From JANWXR01 sp964608265 (GTDB taxonomy: Bacteria > Chloroflexota > Anaerolineae > Anaerolineales > UBA6663), in the NCBI GenBank assembly GCA_964608265.1, contig CAZSNP010000109.1, positions 1-7,803 on the forward strand: a DNA stretch of 7,803 nt, given 5' to 3'. A program made the translations under genes and the position numbers. Positions 1 to 5,783 of the stretch are shown in pieces (within the stretch, counting starts at the first letter, position 1; each line of letters starts with the position of its first letter). The notes under the pieces were generated by a model. That model had not been told where the DNA came from and did not search any database. It saw only the letters and a program-made list of their open reading frames with translations.

Positions 1-1
1 C

Positions 2-427
2 AATGAGTGGGCTCATGTAACGGGCATTGAAATGCATCAGCGAACCAAGCGATGCGTCGTGCGAATATTGGCCTGTAAAGGTGCGCTGCGTCGGCAACGT
101 GCCCACGCTCCCCCGCACACTGCCAAAGGGATAATACCACTGCTGTGCGACCACAGTTCCCGCCGTGCCGCAACTCCCGCTGCCACACGTCGTCACGCTC
201 GTGCTGCCCAAGTGGTCGGAGTGTAGGTAATACAGCGTGCCGGTATTGTCATTGGGCGGCATCTCCCGCATCGCAATCGGGCGGCCGCCCGCGTAATAGT
301 ACACGCGATACGTCGTGTTGGCCGGCGTAAGCGATTTTGTATGCAAATCGCATTCTTCCACATCGAGTGCGTCCCGAAAGAGGCCTTTCGGTTGAATATC
401 AACCAACGAGTTCGTAGGCCCACCAAG
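2..427 (-). pseudogene. RHS/YD-repeat protein, C-terminal core fragment, runs off the left edge
   Basis: Translated on the minus strand, this frame contains the signature of an RHS-repeat-associated core: a TTYRVYYYAGGRPIAMRE segment, then LYYLHSDHLGSTS, then QQWYYPFGSVRG, then TFTGQYS and FNARYMSP. RHS proteins are large secreted or surface shells, often with a variable C-terminal toxin or adhesin tip. Here the core reaches the window edge, so any tip domain and the stop codon lie outside. Upstream the frame is closed by TAG (430-428), no ATG lies between the stop and the core, and nothing upstream looks like YD repeats, so the large N-terminal part is missing. The same frame is open again above the TAG (583-431), with a stretch reading GDTVFGGLGDQAIAQGSEG that I do not recognise. 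It is either a decayed gene with a nonsense codon or a displaced 3' fragment. Family assignment is firm; pseudogene status is an inference. Confidence 0.8.
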
Positions 428-631
428 CTACTCGATAGAGTCCAAGTTGCCCACGAATCTCACGCCAAATGCTTTTCCTTCAGAGCCTTGTGCGATCGCC
501 TGGTCCCCCAACCCTCCGAACACGGTGTCCCCGGCGGCGGCATCTCGCATCATACTCCACCGTGCGCCATCTTTTCGCCAAAACTAACAGGTTAGGTATG
601 CGGTCTCATGATCATCGTCTTGGAGAGGGGG
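428..631. other. Spacer between ccmD and the RHS fragment
   Basis: No gene can be supported here. On the minus strand a frame in register with the RHS core is open from 583 to the TAG at 428, but it has no recognisable domain or ribosome site. A CTAAC/GTTAG inverted repeat (584-595) followed by TTTT on the minus strand lies about 40 bases after the ccmD stop. Its stem is AT-rich and very short, so I do not call it a terminator. Confidence 0.4.
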
Positions 632-850
632 CTACGGCGTGGTCAGCGAGGCGGGTGTCTTCCCGGTGGGCGTTGCTTCGACCGGCGGCGCAGGCTCCGG
701 TTTGTTCTCCAGGGATGCCAGCAGTTCCAGGTCCTTCTCGAGACTGCGCCGGCGCACAAACCAGCTCGCCACGTAAAAGATGAGCGAACCGAAGAACATG
801 GCATAGCCCAGCAGCATGTAGTTGATGGTGTTGGGGATGTTGTCGTTCAT
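632..850 (-). CDS. ccmD: CcmD-family cytochrome c maturation small membrane protein
   Basis: A 72-residue protein with one membrane helix at about residues 11-31 (YMLLGYAMFFGSLIFYVASW), directly followed by a basic RRR and a charged helix RRRSLEKDLELL, then a Pro/Ala/Thr-rich tail. In the known Ccm system, CcmD is a small one-helix protein that helps release holo-CcmE from the CcmABC complex; this TM plus RRR plus short helix layout is typical of the CcmD family. It starts ten bases after the ccmC stop with an AGGAG site (857-861) that overlaps that stop, which fits translational coupling and supports the family call. The stop is TAG. The tail after residue 48 is low-complexity and probably cytoplasmic. 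Sequence alone would be weak for so short a protein; the position after ccmC makes the call good. Confidence 0.82.
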   Translation of the reverse strand: MNDNIPNTINYMLLGYAMFFGSLIFYVASWFVRRRSLEKDLELLASLENKPEPAPPVEATPTGKTPASLTTP

Positions 851-860
851 GGCGATCTCC

Positions 861-1562
861 TCAGGCGGATGCGGCGCGGGCCTTCAATTGCTCCACCCGT
901 TCGGCGAGATTCTCAAGTTGCAGCCGATTGGCCATGAGGCAGACGTACAGGACGGTAAAGGTCGCTACGCTGAACAACAGGACGATGACCATCGGCTGGG
1001 TCATGGCGAACGAGCCCTGGGCCTGCTCAGCGCCGTTGCCGATGACGACCGGGTGGATGGTGCGCCAGATGCGGATGGCGAAGAACGTGATCGGCACGCT
1101 GATGAAGCCGACGATGCCGTAAGCAGCCGCGAACCGCGCCCGGCGATTGGGATCCTCGATGCCCTGGCGCAACATGAGATAGGCGACGTAGATCAATGCC
1201 ATAATCGTGTATGTCGTCAGCCGGGGGTCCCACGTCCACCAGGTGTTCCACGCCGGCCGCGCCCAAATCGAGCCCGAGGCCGCCGTCATAACCGTGAACA
1301 CCAGCCCGATCTCCACCGAGGCCAGCCCGATCTGATCCCACCGCTGCTGGCCGGTGCGCAGATAGATGACACCGACGATGAGCGTGACGAGGAAGGCGAA
1401 CAGCCCGATCCACGCCGAGGCCACATGAAAGTAGAAGATACGTTGCACCTCCCCCATCGTGCGCTCGAGCGGCGCGTATAGAAACACCAGCCCGGTCGCA
1501 ATCGCCATCAGCCCGAGCGTGACGAGGTTGAGAACGGTGAGCCAGCGAGGGGTTGTGGTCAT
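861..1562 (-). CDS. ccmC: Heme exporter/handling protein CcmC (CcsA/CcmC family)
   Basis: A 233-residue polytopic membrane protein, close to the usual CcmC length, with about six hydrophobic segments. The family's heme-handling Trp-rich signature is present as WNTWWTWDPRLT (residues 105-116), flanked by the two expected conserved histidines: H46 in RIFYFHVASAW and H170 in IWRTIHPVVI, known in the family as heme axial ligands. CcmC presents heme to CcmE on the outer face of the membrane for System I cytochrome c maturation. I start it at ATG 1562 (MTTTPRWL) and not at the ATG 42 bases upstream, because an AGGAGGC site (1566-1572) sits at the right distance. The ATG overlaps the stop of the preceding broken gene. 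It is followed closely by ccmD. The ABC partners ccmA and ccmB, usually adjacent, are absent from the window. Confidence 0.93.
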   Translation of the reverse strand: MTTTPRWLTVLNLVTLGLMAIATGLVFLYAPLERTMGEVQRIFYFHVASAWIGLFAFLVTLIVGVIYLRTGQQRWDQIGLASVEIGLVFTVMTAASGSIWARPAWNTWWTWDPRLTTYTIMALIYVAYLMLRQGIEDPNRRARFAAAYGIVGFISVPITFFAIRIWRTIHPVVIGNGAEQAQGSFAMTQPMVIVLLFSVATFTVLYVCLMANRLQLENLAERVEQLKARAASA

Positions 1563-2168
1563 AGTGCCTCCTGCGCGCCGAAGGATCCTTCGCCGCGTTG
1601 CCAAACCTGCTTCACTTGTGTCTTGAGCCGGGCGCGTTCCTGTCCATACTCGCGGTCGGTCACGCGACCGGAATCGTCATCGCCATCCAGCTCGGCCAAC
1701 GCCTGCAACAAATCTTCGCGCGAGCCGTGCCCGTTAGTCCCGGCGGGTGCATTCCAGATTATTGGCCGCTCCTTCGACTGCGGCCCGCAAAAGCGGCTGG
1801 CCTCCGCTCAGGATGCGGCCCCGCCAAAATGTAGAAATGCACCCGTCCCGGCGGGCGCCGCAGCGCAGGTGCGGCGCAACCACTACAATCTTACCGTACC
1901 GGCCAAAGCCGCCACCCCGCCCAGTCCCAGCCCGACGCTCAGCGCACTGCCCGCCTCTAAGCTTATCATCGCCGGCAGGGCGGCCGCGCCGGTGTTGCCG
2001 CTGCGTTGGAACTTCAGGGCCTCGCCCGCCCCAATCCGGTACGCTCGCGGGCACATCCGCCGCGCGTTGCAGGTTCGCGCCGGGCGGCGGAGTCACATCG
2101 CCCGCGGGCGAGCACGCGCTGAGCAGCCCGGCCCGGCCCAGCGATCACACAGAGCCGAAGCGCCTCAC
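1559..2168 (-). pseudogene. Broken lipoprotein / CcmI-like tail gene of the ccm cluster
   Basis: No single open frame fills this stretch, but consistent protein pieces appear in order. A GTG at 2168 overlaps the zinc-ribbon stop (GTGA) and begins RRFGSV, followed by an in-frame TGA (2147-2145). The same frame then gives a lipobox-like GRAGLLSACSPAGD and PPPGANLQRAAD. At about 2040 the sense moves to another frame, giving GEALKFQRSGNTGAAALP and a hydrophobic helix SALSVGLGLGGVAALAG. That frame has in-frame TAG (1885-1883) and TGA (1810-1808), then ends with REDLLQALAELDGDD and VTDREYGQERARLK, stopping in a TGA that overlaps the ccmC ATG. The pieces suggest a secreted or lipid-anchored domain, one membrane helix, and a cytoplasmic CcmI-type helical hairpin. 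One frame change and three stops suggest decay, though sequencing error cannot be excluded. The exact family of the outer domain is not recognisable. Confidence 0.55.
1566..1572 (-). promoter_or_regulatory. Shine-Dalgarno site that fixes the ccmC start
   Basis: AGGAGGC on the minus strand, three bases before the ATG at 1562, is the strongest ribosome site in the window. It selects MTTTPRWL as the CcmC N-terminus over the upstream in-frame ATG at 1604. It lies inside the last codons of the upstream broken gene. Confidence 0.75.
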
Positions 2169-2707
2169 GGCTCCGCCTGATCGGCCACCGCCGCGCCGCA
2201 CGCGCCACAGAATTGATCGCCGGCTGCCAGGGGCGCCGCGCATTGGGCGCACACCCGCGCCAGCGCGCCGCCACAACTCGCGCAGAAACGATCAGCGGCC
2301 CTCACCTCGGCCCGGCACGTCGGACACCGAGCGACAGCGGAAGTCAGCGGCGCCGGCTGAGCAGCCGATCCTTTGCGCCGCGCGGCAACGGCGCGCTCGA
2401 TGGCGGATTCAACATCGTCATCCGGCACCGCGCCGCCGAGGGCGTCGAGTTGCTTGAGCACTTTCGCGCCGCGCGCCAACAATTGCGTGCGCTGGGCGGC
2501 GTGGTCGTCGTCGGTGAGCTTGCCGGTGCTGTGATCGAAGTCGAGATCGCGCAACGCGATGAGGACGCCTTCGCGTTCGGCGGTCAGGTCGTCGGCGGCG
2601 CGGGGCGGGCGCTCTCGCAGGCTGTGTCGCTCGAGGAAAGGCTGCGCGACGAGGAAGATCACCGCGCCGATGAGGGCCAGCCCCAGGAGAACTAAGCCAA
2701 GGTCCAT
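2165..2707 (-). CDS. CcmI-like membrane protein with double zinc ribbon
   Basis: A 180-residue protein in three parts. Residues 4-22 form a membrane helix (GLVLLGLALIGAVIFLVAQ). Residues 42-90 form a charged helical hairpin with EGVLIALRDLDFDHSTGKLT, typical of the cytoplasmic region next to the membrane helix in CcmI-type cytochrome c biogenesis proteins. Residues 128-170 carry four CxxC pairs (C128/C131, C142/C145, C153/C156, C167/C170), spaced as two zinc ribbons. The start ATG (2707) has AAAGGA about six bases upstream. It lies 18 bases after the tlpA fragment and its stop overlaps the GTG of the next broken gene, so it belongs to the ccm transcription unit. CcmI is known as a chaperone for apocytochrome c at the heme-ligation step; whether this zinc-ribbon form does the same is an inference. 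It looks intact. Confidence 0.8.
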   Translation of the reverse strand: MDLGLVLLGLALIGAVIFLVAQPFLERHSLRERPPRAADDLTAEREGVLIALRDLDFDHSTGKLTDDDHAAQRTQLLARGAKVLKQLDALGGAVPDDDVESAIERAVAARRKGSAAQPAPLTSAVARCPTCRAEVRAADRFCASCGGALARVCAQCAAPLAAGDQFCGACGAAVADQAEP

Positions 2708-2725
2708 GCAGGTCCTTTCGTGGCG

Positions 2726-2968
2726 TTACTTGAGCAACGGGTCGATTACGCGCATCAGCGTGGCCTGATCCGGCGGGCCGACCTGAACGAGGGCCAGTTG
2801 GCCGCTCAGGCCAATGATATACGTTTCCGGCACACCGCGCAGGCGGAACGATTGCGAGATGCGCGCGCCGAGGTCAGGCCCGTTTGGACAGGTGACGTCG
2901 TCGCGGCGCATAAAGGCCGTCGCCTCCGTCGCGGCGTCGGCACGGTCAATACGGTAGCACGACCCCAC
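2726..2968 (-). pseudogene. TlpA/CcmG-like thioredoxin, C-terminal third only (no CXXC)
   Basis: The frame ending with TAA at 2726 carries the distal half of a TlpA/ResA/CcmG-type thioredoxin fold: a helix AATEATAFMRRDDVT, the segment CPNGPDLGARISQSFRL, the cis-proline strand RGVPETYIIG and the final helix DQATLMRVIDPLLK. These periplasmic thiol oxidoreductases keep apocytochrome cysteines reduced before heme attachment, and genes of this type usually sit in ccm clusters. The membrane anchor and the CXXC active site, which should lie about 100 residues further up, are absent; the bases there encode FeoC in another frame. A GTG at 2968 could open an 80-residue product, but it has no ribosome site and would lack the catalytic cysteines. 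I therefore call it a 5'-truncated remnant created by rearrangement. The fold assignment is good; the exact left limit of homology is uncertain by about 10-20 residues. Confidence 0.7.
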
Positions 2969-3245
2969 GCAACGAGGGCGCGGTAGTTGCACAAGTCGGC
3001 GAGGGTGATCGCGGCGCAACGACGTAGCGGGTGTTGTGACCGGCCAGAAGATTGCAGTCAGAGTGGAGGGGACAGTCGGCGCAGACGGTGGCCGACGCGC
3101 ACAGCTTGACCAGCCGCCCTTTACGCACCAGCAACTCCAGCATCCCTTCGATTGCGCCCGGCTGAGTGTGGAGGCGGCGGCTGAGTTCACGCACGCCCAG
3201 CCCACGGGGATGGCTGGCAACGAGCTCGAGCAATTGCGTCAGCAT
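2946..3245 (-). CDS. feoC: FeoC-like winged-helix protein with four-cysteine Fe-S motif
   Basis: A 99-residue protein. Residues 1-50 form a small winged helix (MLTQLLELVASHPRGLGVRE, then a recognition helix around PGAIEGMLELLVRKGRLV). It is followed by C49-x5-C55-x2-C58-x5-C64, the four-cysteine wing that in FeoC proteins binds an oxygen-sensitive Fe-S cluster. FeoC is the third component of the Feo system, proposed to regulate or stabilise FeoB. The ATG overlaps the FeoB stop as TGATG, so the two are probably translationally coupled; the longer upstream frame is a FeoB shadow. The family normally ends soon after the RYVV near residue 76. Here about 22 further residues (RSPSPTCATTAPSLRG and on) look unlike the family and lead straight into the truncated thioredoxin frame, so this tail may come from the rearrangement junction. 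Confidence 0.8.
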   Translation of the reverse strand: MLTQLLELVASHPRGLGVRELSRRLHTQPGAIEGMLELLVRKGRLVKLCASATVCADCPLHSDCNLLAGHNTRYVVAPRSPSPTCATTAPSLRGVVLPY

Positions 3246-4936
3246 CACCCAAGCCCCAACAGCCGCCCGCCCTGGAACACGGCGAACGCGGCCAGCCAGG
3301 CCACACCGGTTTGATAGACCGCCGAGGCCGCCGCCCACGGCCAGCCGAATTCGTGTTTGATGGCGCCCAGCGTGGCGACGCACGGCACGTACAGCAACAC
3401 AAAGACAAGCAGCGCGAACGCAGCCAGCGCCGAGTAATGCCGGCGCAGTGCGAGGCTGAGGGCGGTGTCTTCCCGCTCAGCCTCGGCGCCGGCGGATGAG
3501 AGCCCGGGGACGATGCTCAGCAGCGTCCGGCCCGCATCGAGGGTGGCCTGCGCGAACCCGCCGAAGATGAGTTGCGCGTCATCGGCCAACGTGGCCGGGG
3601 CCCCGGCCTCCGCCTCCGCACCACCGGCGTAGATCTGGCTGAGCGTGCTGACCACGATCTCCTTTGCCGCGAAGCCGGTGACGAGCGCGCCCGCCGTCTC
3701 CCAATCGCCGAAGCCCAGCGGCGCAAAGACCGGGCTGACCGCGCTGCTCAGTCGCCCGAAGTACGACGCGCGCTGATCGGTCACGCCCCACGGCAGGTTG
3801 AGCAGTACCCACAACCCCACGGAGACCGCGAGGATGATCGTGCCGGCCTTCTGCACGAACTCGCGCGTGTGCGCCCACATGTGGATGAGCAGGCCGCGCA
3901 ACGCCGGGCGGCGATACGGCGGCAGCTCGAGGACGAAGGCCGAGGTGCGATCCGGCTTGAGCAGGGTTCTCGTAAACACCCAGCCCGCCAACATCGCCAC
4001 GACGATGCCCAGCGCATACATCAGCCAGATCACGGTGCCGGCCTGCGGGCCGAAGAACGCCAGGCCAAAGACGACGTAGACCGGGAGCCGCGCCGAGCAT
4101 GACATGAGCGGCACCAACAGCGCGGTGAGGACCCGGTCGCGCCGGCTGGCGAGGGTGCGGGTGGCGTAGATGGCGGGCACCGCGCAGCCGAAGCCCAGCA
4201 CCATCGGAATGAACGATTTGCCGTGCAGGCCGACCACACGCATGAACCGATCCATGACGAAGGCGGCGCGGGCGAGGTACCCCGAGTCTTCGAGCAAGGC
4301 GAGGAAGAAGAACAACACCATCAGCCCCGGCACGAAGACCAGCACGCCGCCCACCCCGGCCACCACGCCATCGCTGACGAGTGATCGCAACCACTCGGGT
4401 GCGGCCAGCGCCGAAAGCGCCGCCGTAATCCACCGCGCGATCGAGCCGTTGATGACTGAATCCACCCAATCGAGAAACGGCGCGGAGACATCAATCACCA
4501 GCCGGAAGACGACATACATCACCGCAAAGAAGATGGGCAGGCCGAGCCAGCGATGCGTCACCACGTCGTCAATGCGGTCGGAAATTGAGACGCGGTCAAG
4601 GGCGGGCCGGGTCAACGTTTGCCGCACCACGCCGCTGATGAAGCCGTAACGGCGGTCTGCCAGCATCAAGTCAACGTCATCTCCGTACACCGTGCGCAGG
4701 TGGGTCGCGCGCTCGTGCGCGAGTTGCCCGATCCGGTCGCCGCCGGGCCGGGCCGCGATGGCTTCGATGATATCCGCCTCGCCTTCCAGCAGTTTGAGGG
4801 CAAGCCAGCGCGGCGGATAGGGCTCGGTCTCGAGGCGTTGCTCGGCGAAAGCGGTCAGCAGCCGGGCGACCTCGGTCTCGAGGTCACGGCCGTAGTCGAG
4901 GCGGAAGGGTGTGGGGAGAGAAAGTGATGCTTGCAT
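3245..4936 (-). CDS. feoB: Ferrous iron transporter FeoB, membrane permease part (split gene)
   Basis: A 563-residue protein equal to FeoB without its GTPase domain. Residues 5-110 are the linker and helical region (LPTPFRLDYGRDLETEVARL, RYGFISGVV). The rest is the two-lobed permease: RWLGLPIFFAVMYVVF (129-144), GVLVFVPGLMVLFFFLALLEDSGYLARAAF (197-226), GFGCAVPA (248-255), PLMSCSARLPVYVVF (276-290), GFAAKEIVVSTLSQ (421-434) and YVPCVATLGAIKHE (516-529). The conserved cysteines of the Gly-Phe-Gly-Cys, Pro-Leu-Met-Ser-Cys and Pro-Cys gate motifs are present. It imports Fe(II) across the inner membrane. The only usable ATG (4936) lies at the edge of repeat DNA and has no ribosome site. The preceding GTPase ORF stops 38 bases earlier in a different frame, so the protein could work only if made separately and joined in trans. 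The downstream end overlaps feoC. Confidence 0.93.
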   Translation of the reverse strand: MQASLSLPTPFRLDYGRDLETEVARLLTAFAEQRLETEPYPPRWLALKLLEGEADIIEAIAARPGGDRIGQLAHERATHLRTVYGDDVDLMLADRRYGFISGVVRQTLTRPALDRVSISDRIDDVVTHRWLGLPIFFAVMYVVFRLVIDVSAPFLDWVDSVINGSIARWITAALSALAAPEWLRSLVSDGVVAGVGGVLVFVPGLMVLFFFLALLEDSGYLARAAFVMDRFMRVVGLHGKSFIPMVLGFGCAVPAIYATRTLASRRDRVLTALLVPLMSCSARLPVYVVFGLAFFGPQAGTVIWLMYALGIVVAMLAGWVFTRTLLKPDRTSAFVLELPPYRRPALRGLLIHMWAHTREFVQKAGTIILAVSVGLWVLLNLPWGVTDQRASYFGRLSSAVSPVFAPLGFGDWETAGALVTGFAAKEIVVSTLSQIYAGGAEAEAGAPATLADDAQLIFGGFAQATLDAGRTLLSIVPGLSSAGAEAEREDTALSLALRRHYSALAAFALLVFVLLYVPCVATLGAIKHEFGWPWAAASAVYQTGVAWLAAFAVFQGGRLLGLG

Positions 4937-5043
4937 CGAATGACGCGAATTGGCGCGAAAGAATCAGACGTGCTTTACCGCGGAGCCGCAGAATGCGCGG
5001 AGTGTTTTTGCTCGGCGCTCTCCGCGGTTCTCAGCGGTCTCGG
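4937..5043. repeat. Short dispersed-repeat insertion splitting feoB
   Basis: About 100 bases that do not look like FeoB in any frame. One part has a perfect 9-bp inverted repeat, ACCGCGGAG (4977-4985) and CTCCGCGGT (5020-5028), around a T-rich centre, with further CGCGGAG/CTCGGCG half-repeats. The other (about 4937-4965) is of the GAATGACGCGAATTGGCGCG style. Both resemble short non-coding repeats I know from intergenic regions of environmental bacteria; that is recollection, not a search. The block supplies the last 20-25 residues and stop of the GTPase ORF, and its inner edge supplies the start of the permease ORF. I see no transposase and no clear target duplication, and the outer limits are approximate. 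Confidence 0.6.
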
Positions 5044-5547
5044 CGCCGAAAAAGCTGTCACTGTTACAACCTGCCGCAACAAGTCATCAACGCCATCGCC
5101 CCGCCGCGCCGAGATTTCAACGACAGGCGTGCCGCTGAGTTGCTGCGAAAGTTTCGCGGTATCAATCCGCAAGCGCATCCGCTGCGCCACATCCGCCAGG
5201 TTGAGGGCTACGACCAGCGGCACTTCCAATTCCAGAAGCTGCACGGTGAGGTACAGATTGCGCTCAAGGTTGGTGGCGTCCACGACGTTGACCACCACAT
5301 CGGGCCGTTCGTACAGGATGAAGTCACGCGCGATGACTTCCTCCGGCGAGTACGCGGCCAGGCTATACGTGCCGGGCAAATCCACCACATGGAGGGTGTG
5401 GCCGTGAGACTGGCAGACGCCGCTGCGCTTCTCCACCGTCTTGCCCGGCCAGTTGCCGGTATGTTGATGCAGACCGGTCAGCGCGTTGAAGAGCGTGCTC
5501 TTGCCCGCGTTGGGGTTGCCGGCCAGCCCAAGGGTGAACGCGCTCAT
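4975..5547 (-). CDS. feoB: FeoB GTPase (G) domain, separate ORF
   Basis: A 190-residue protein holding the complete G domain of FeoB: G1 GNPNAGKST (10-18), FeoB-specific switch I GNWPGKTVEK (31-40), G3 DLPGT (56-60), G4 ALNLAD (114-119) and G5 SARRG (146-150). In FeoB this cytosolic domain hydrolyses GTP to control the Fe(II) permease. It starts with an ATGA overlap with feoA, so translation is probably coupled; no ribosome site is visible. Homology ends near GVDDLLRQVV (152-161). The last 20-25 residues (APRPLRTAESAEQKHSAHSA and on) are encoded by the repeat block and end in TAA at 4977, whereas in intact FeoB the linker helices would continue into the permease. All GTP-binding motifs are intact, so the domain itself is probably functional; whether it still pairs with the separate permease is unknown. 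Confidence 0.92.
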   Translation of the reverse strand: MSAFTLGLAGNPNAGKSTLFNALTGLHQHTGNWPGKTVEKRSGVCQSHGHTLHVVDLPGTYSLAAYSPEEVIARDFILYERPDVVVNVVDATNLERNLYLTVQLLELEVPLVVALNLADVAQRMRLRIDTAKLSQQLSGTPVVEISARRGDGVDDLLRQVVTVTAFSAPRPLRTAESAEQKHSAHSAAPR

Positions 5548-5783
5548 GGGAGGGGAACCACGTGGATGTGTTCGGCCTCTTCGCGGCGCAGCGACAGTGT
5601 GTAGCCCTTGATGCGGTAGGCCACCGGGTCACCCAACGGGGCGACGCGCTCGGCGCACACGGTCTCGCCTGTCACCAGGCCCAATTCGAGGTAGCGGCGG
5701 CGCGGCAATCCGTGCCCACCCACCCGGACGATGATGCCTTGCTGGCCGGGACGCAGCTGCGGGAGCGGGATGGGTTGGGTCAT
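5544..5783 (-). CDS. feoA: FeoA, SH3-like cytosolic partner of FeoB
   Basis: A 79-residue protein with the FeoA SH3-like fold pattern: LRPGQQGIIVRVGGHGLPRR, the family-typical RRRYLELGLVTGETV, then VAYRIKGYTLSLRREEAEHI. FeoA is required for Fe(II) uptake in several bacteria and is thought to bind and modulate FeoB in the cytosol. The ATG has GGAG five bases upstream, inside the end of the regulator gene, and both ends overlap neighbours by ATGA (regulator stop/feoA start and feoA stop/feoB start), so it sits in the middle of a tightly coupled operon. Length is normal for the family and there is no sign of damage. Confidence 0.92.
   Translation of the reverse strand: MTQPIPLPQLRPGQQGIIVRVGGHGLPRRRYLELGLVTGETVCAERVAPLGDPVAYRIKGYTLSLRREEAEHIHVVPLP

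Noticed and set aside
584..595. Possible terminator after ccmD (CTAAC/GTTAG then TTTT on the minus strand)
   Set aside because: Only 4-5 AT-rich pairs with a loop of 2-4 bases and a four-base T run; too weak to call.
822..1481. Long plus-strand open frame of 219 codons opposite ccmC
   Set aside because: Its composition is Arg/Asp/Gly-rich with no domain, and it lies exactly opposite a well-supported membrane protein; it is a GC-rich antisense shadow.
1808..1885. TAG/TGA recoding (stop codon reassignment or selenocysteine) to explain in-frame stops in the broken gene and the RHS fragment
   Set aside because: TAG is the apparent normal stop of ccmD and TGA of most genes here, all intact genes lack internal stops, and no selenocysteine-type structure is evident; decay or error is simpler.
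1900..2040. Similarity of SGNTGAAALPAMISLEAGSA to the C-terminus of a FabH-like ketoacyl synthase
   Set aside because: Only about 40 residues, no upstream catalytic Cys/His/Asn context, and the ccm context plus following CcmI-like tail fit a membrane-helix protein better.
1734..2096. 120-codon minus-strand open frame as an intact gene between the zinc-ribbon gene and ccmC
   Set aside because: Only its first 20-25 residues look protein-like; the rest is Arg/Gly-rich, and the better membrane-helix and CcmI-like segments are in another frame.
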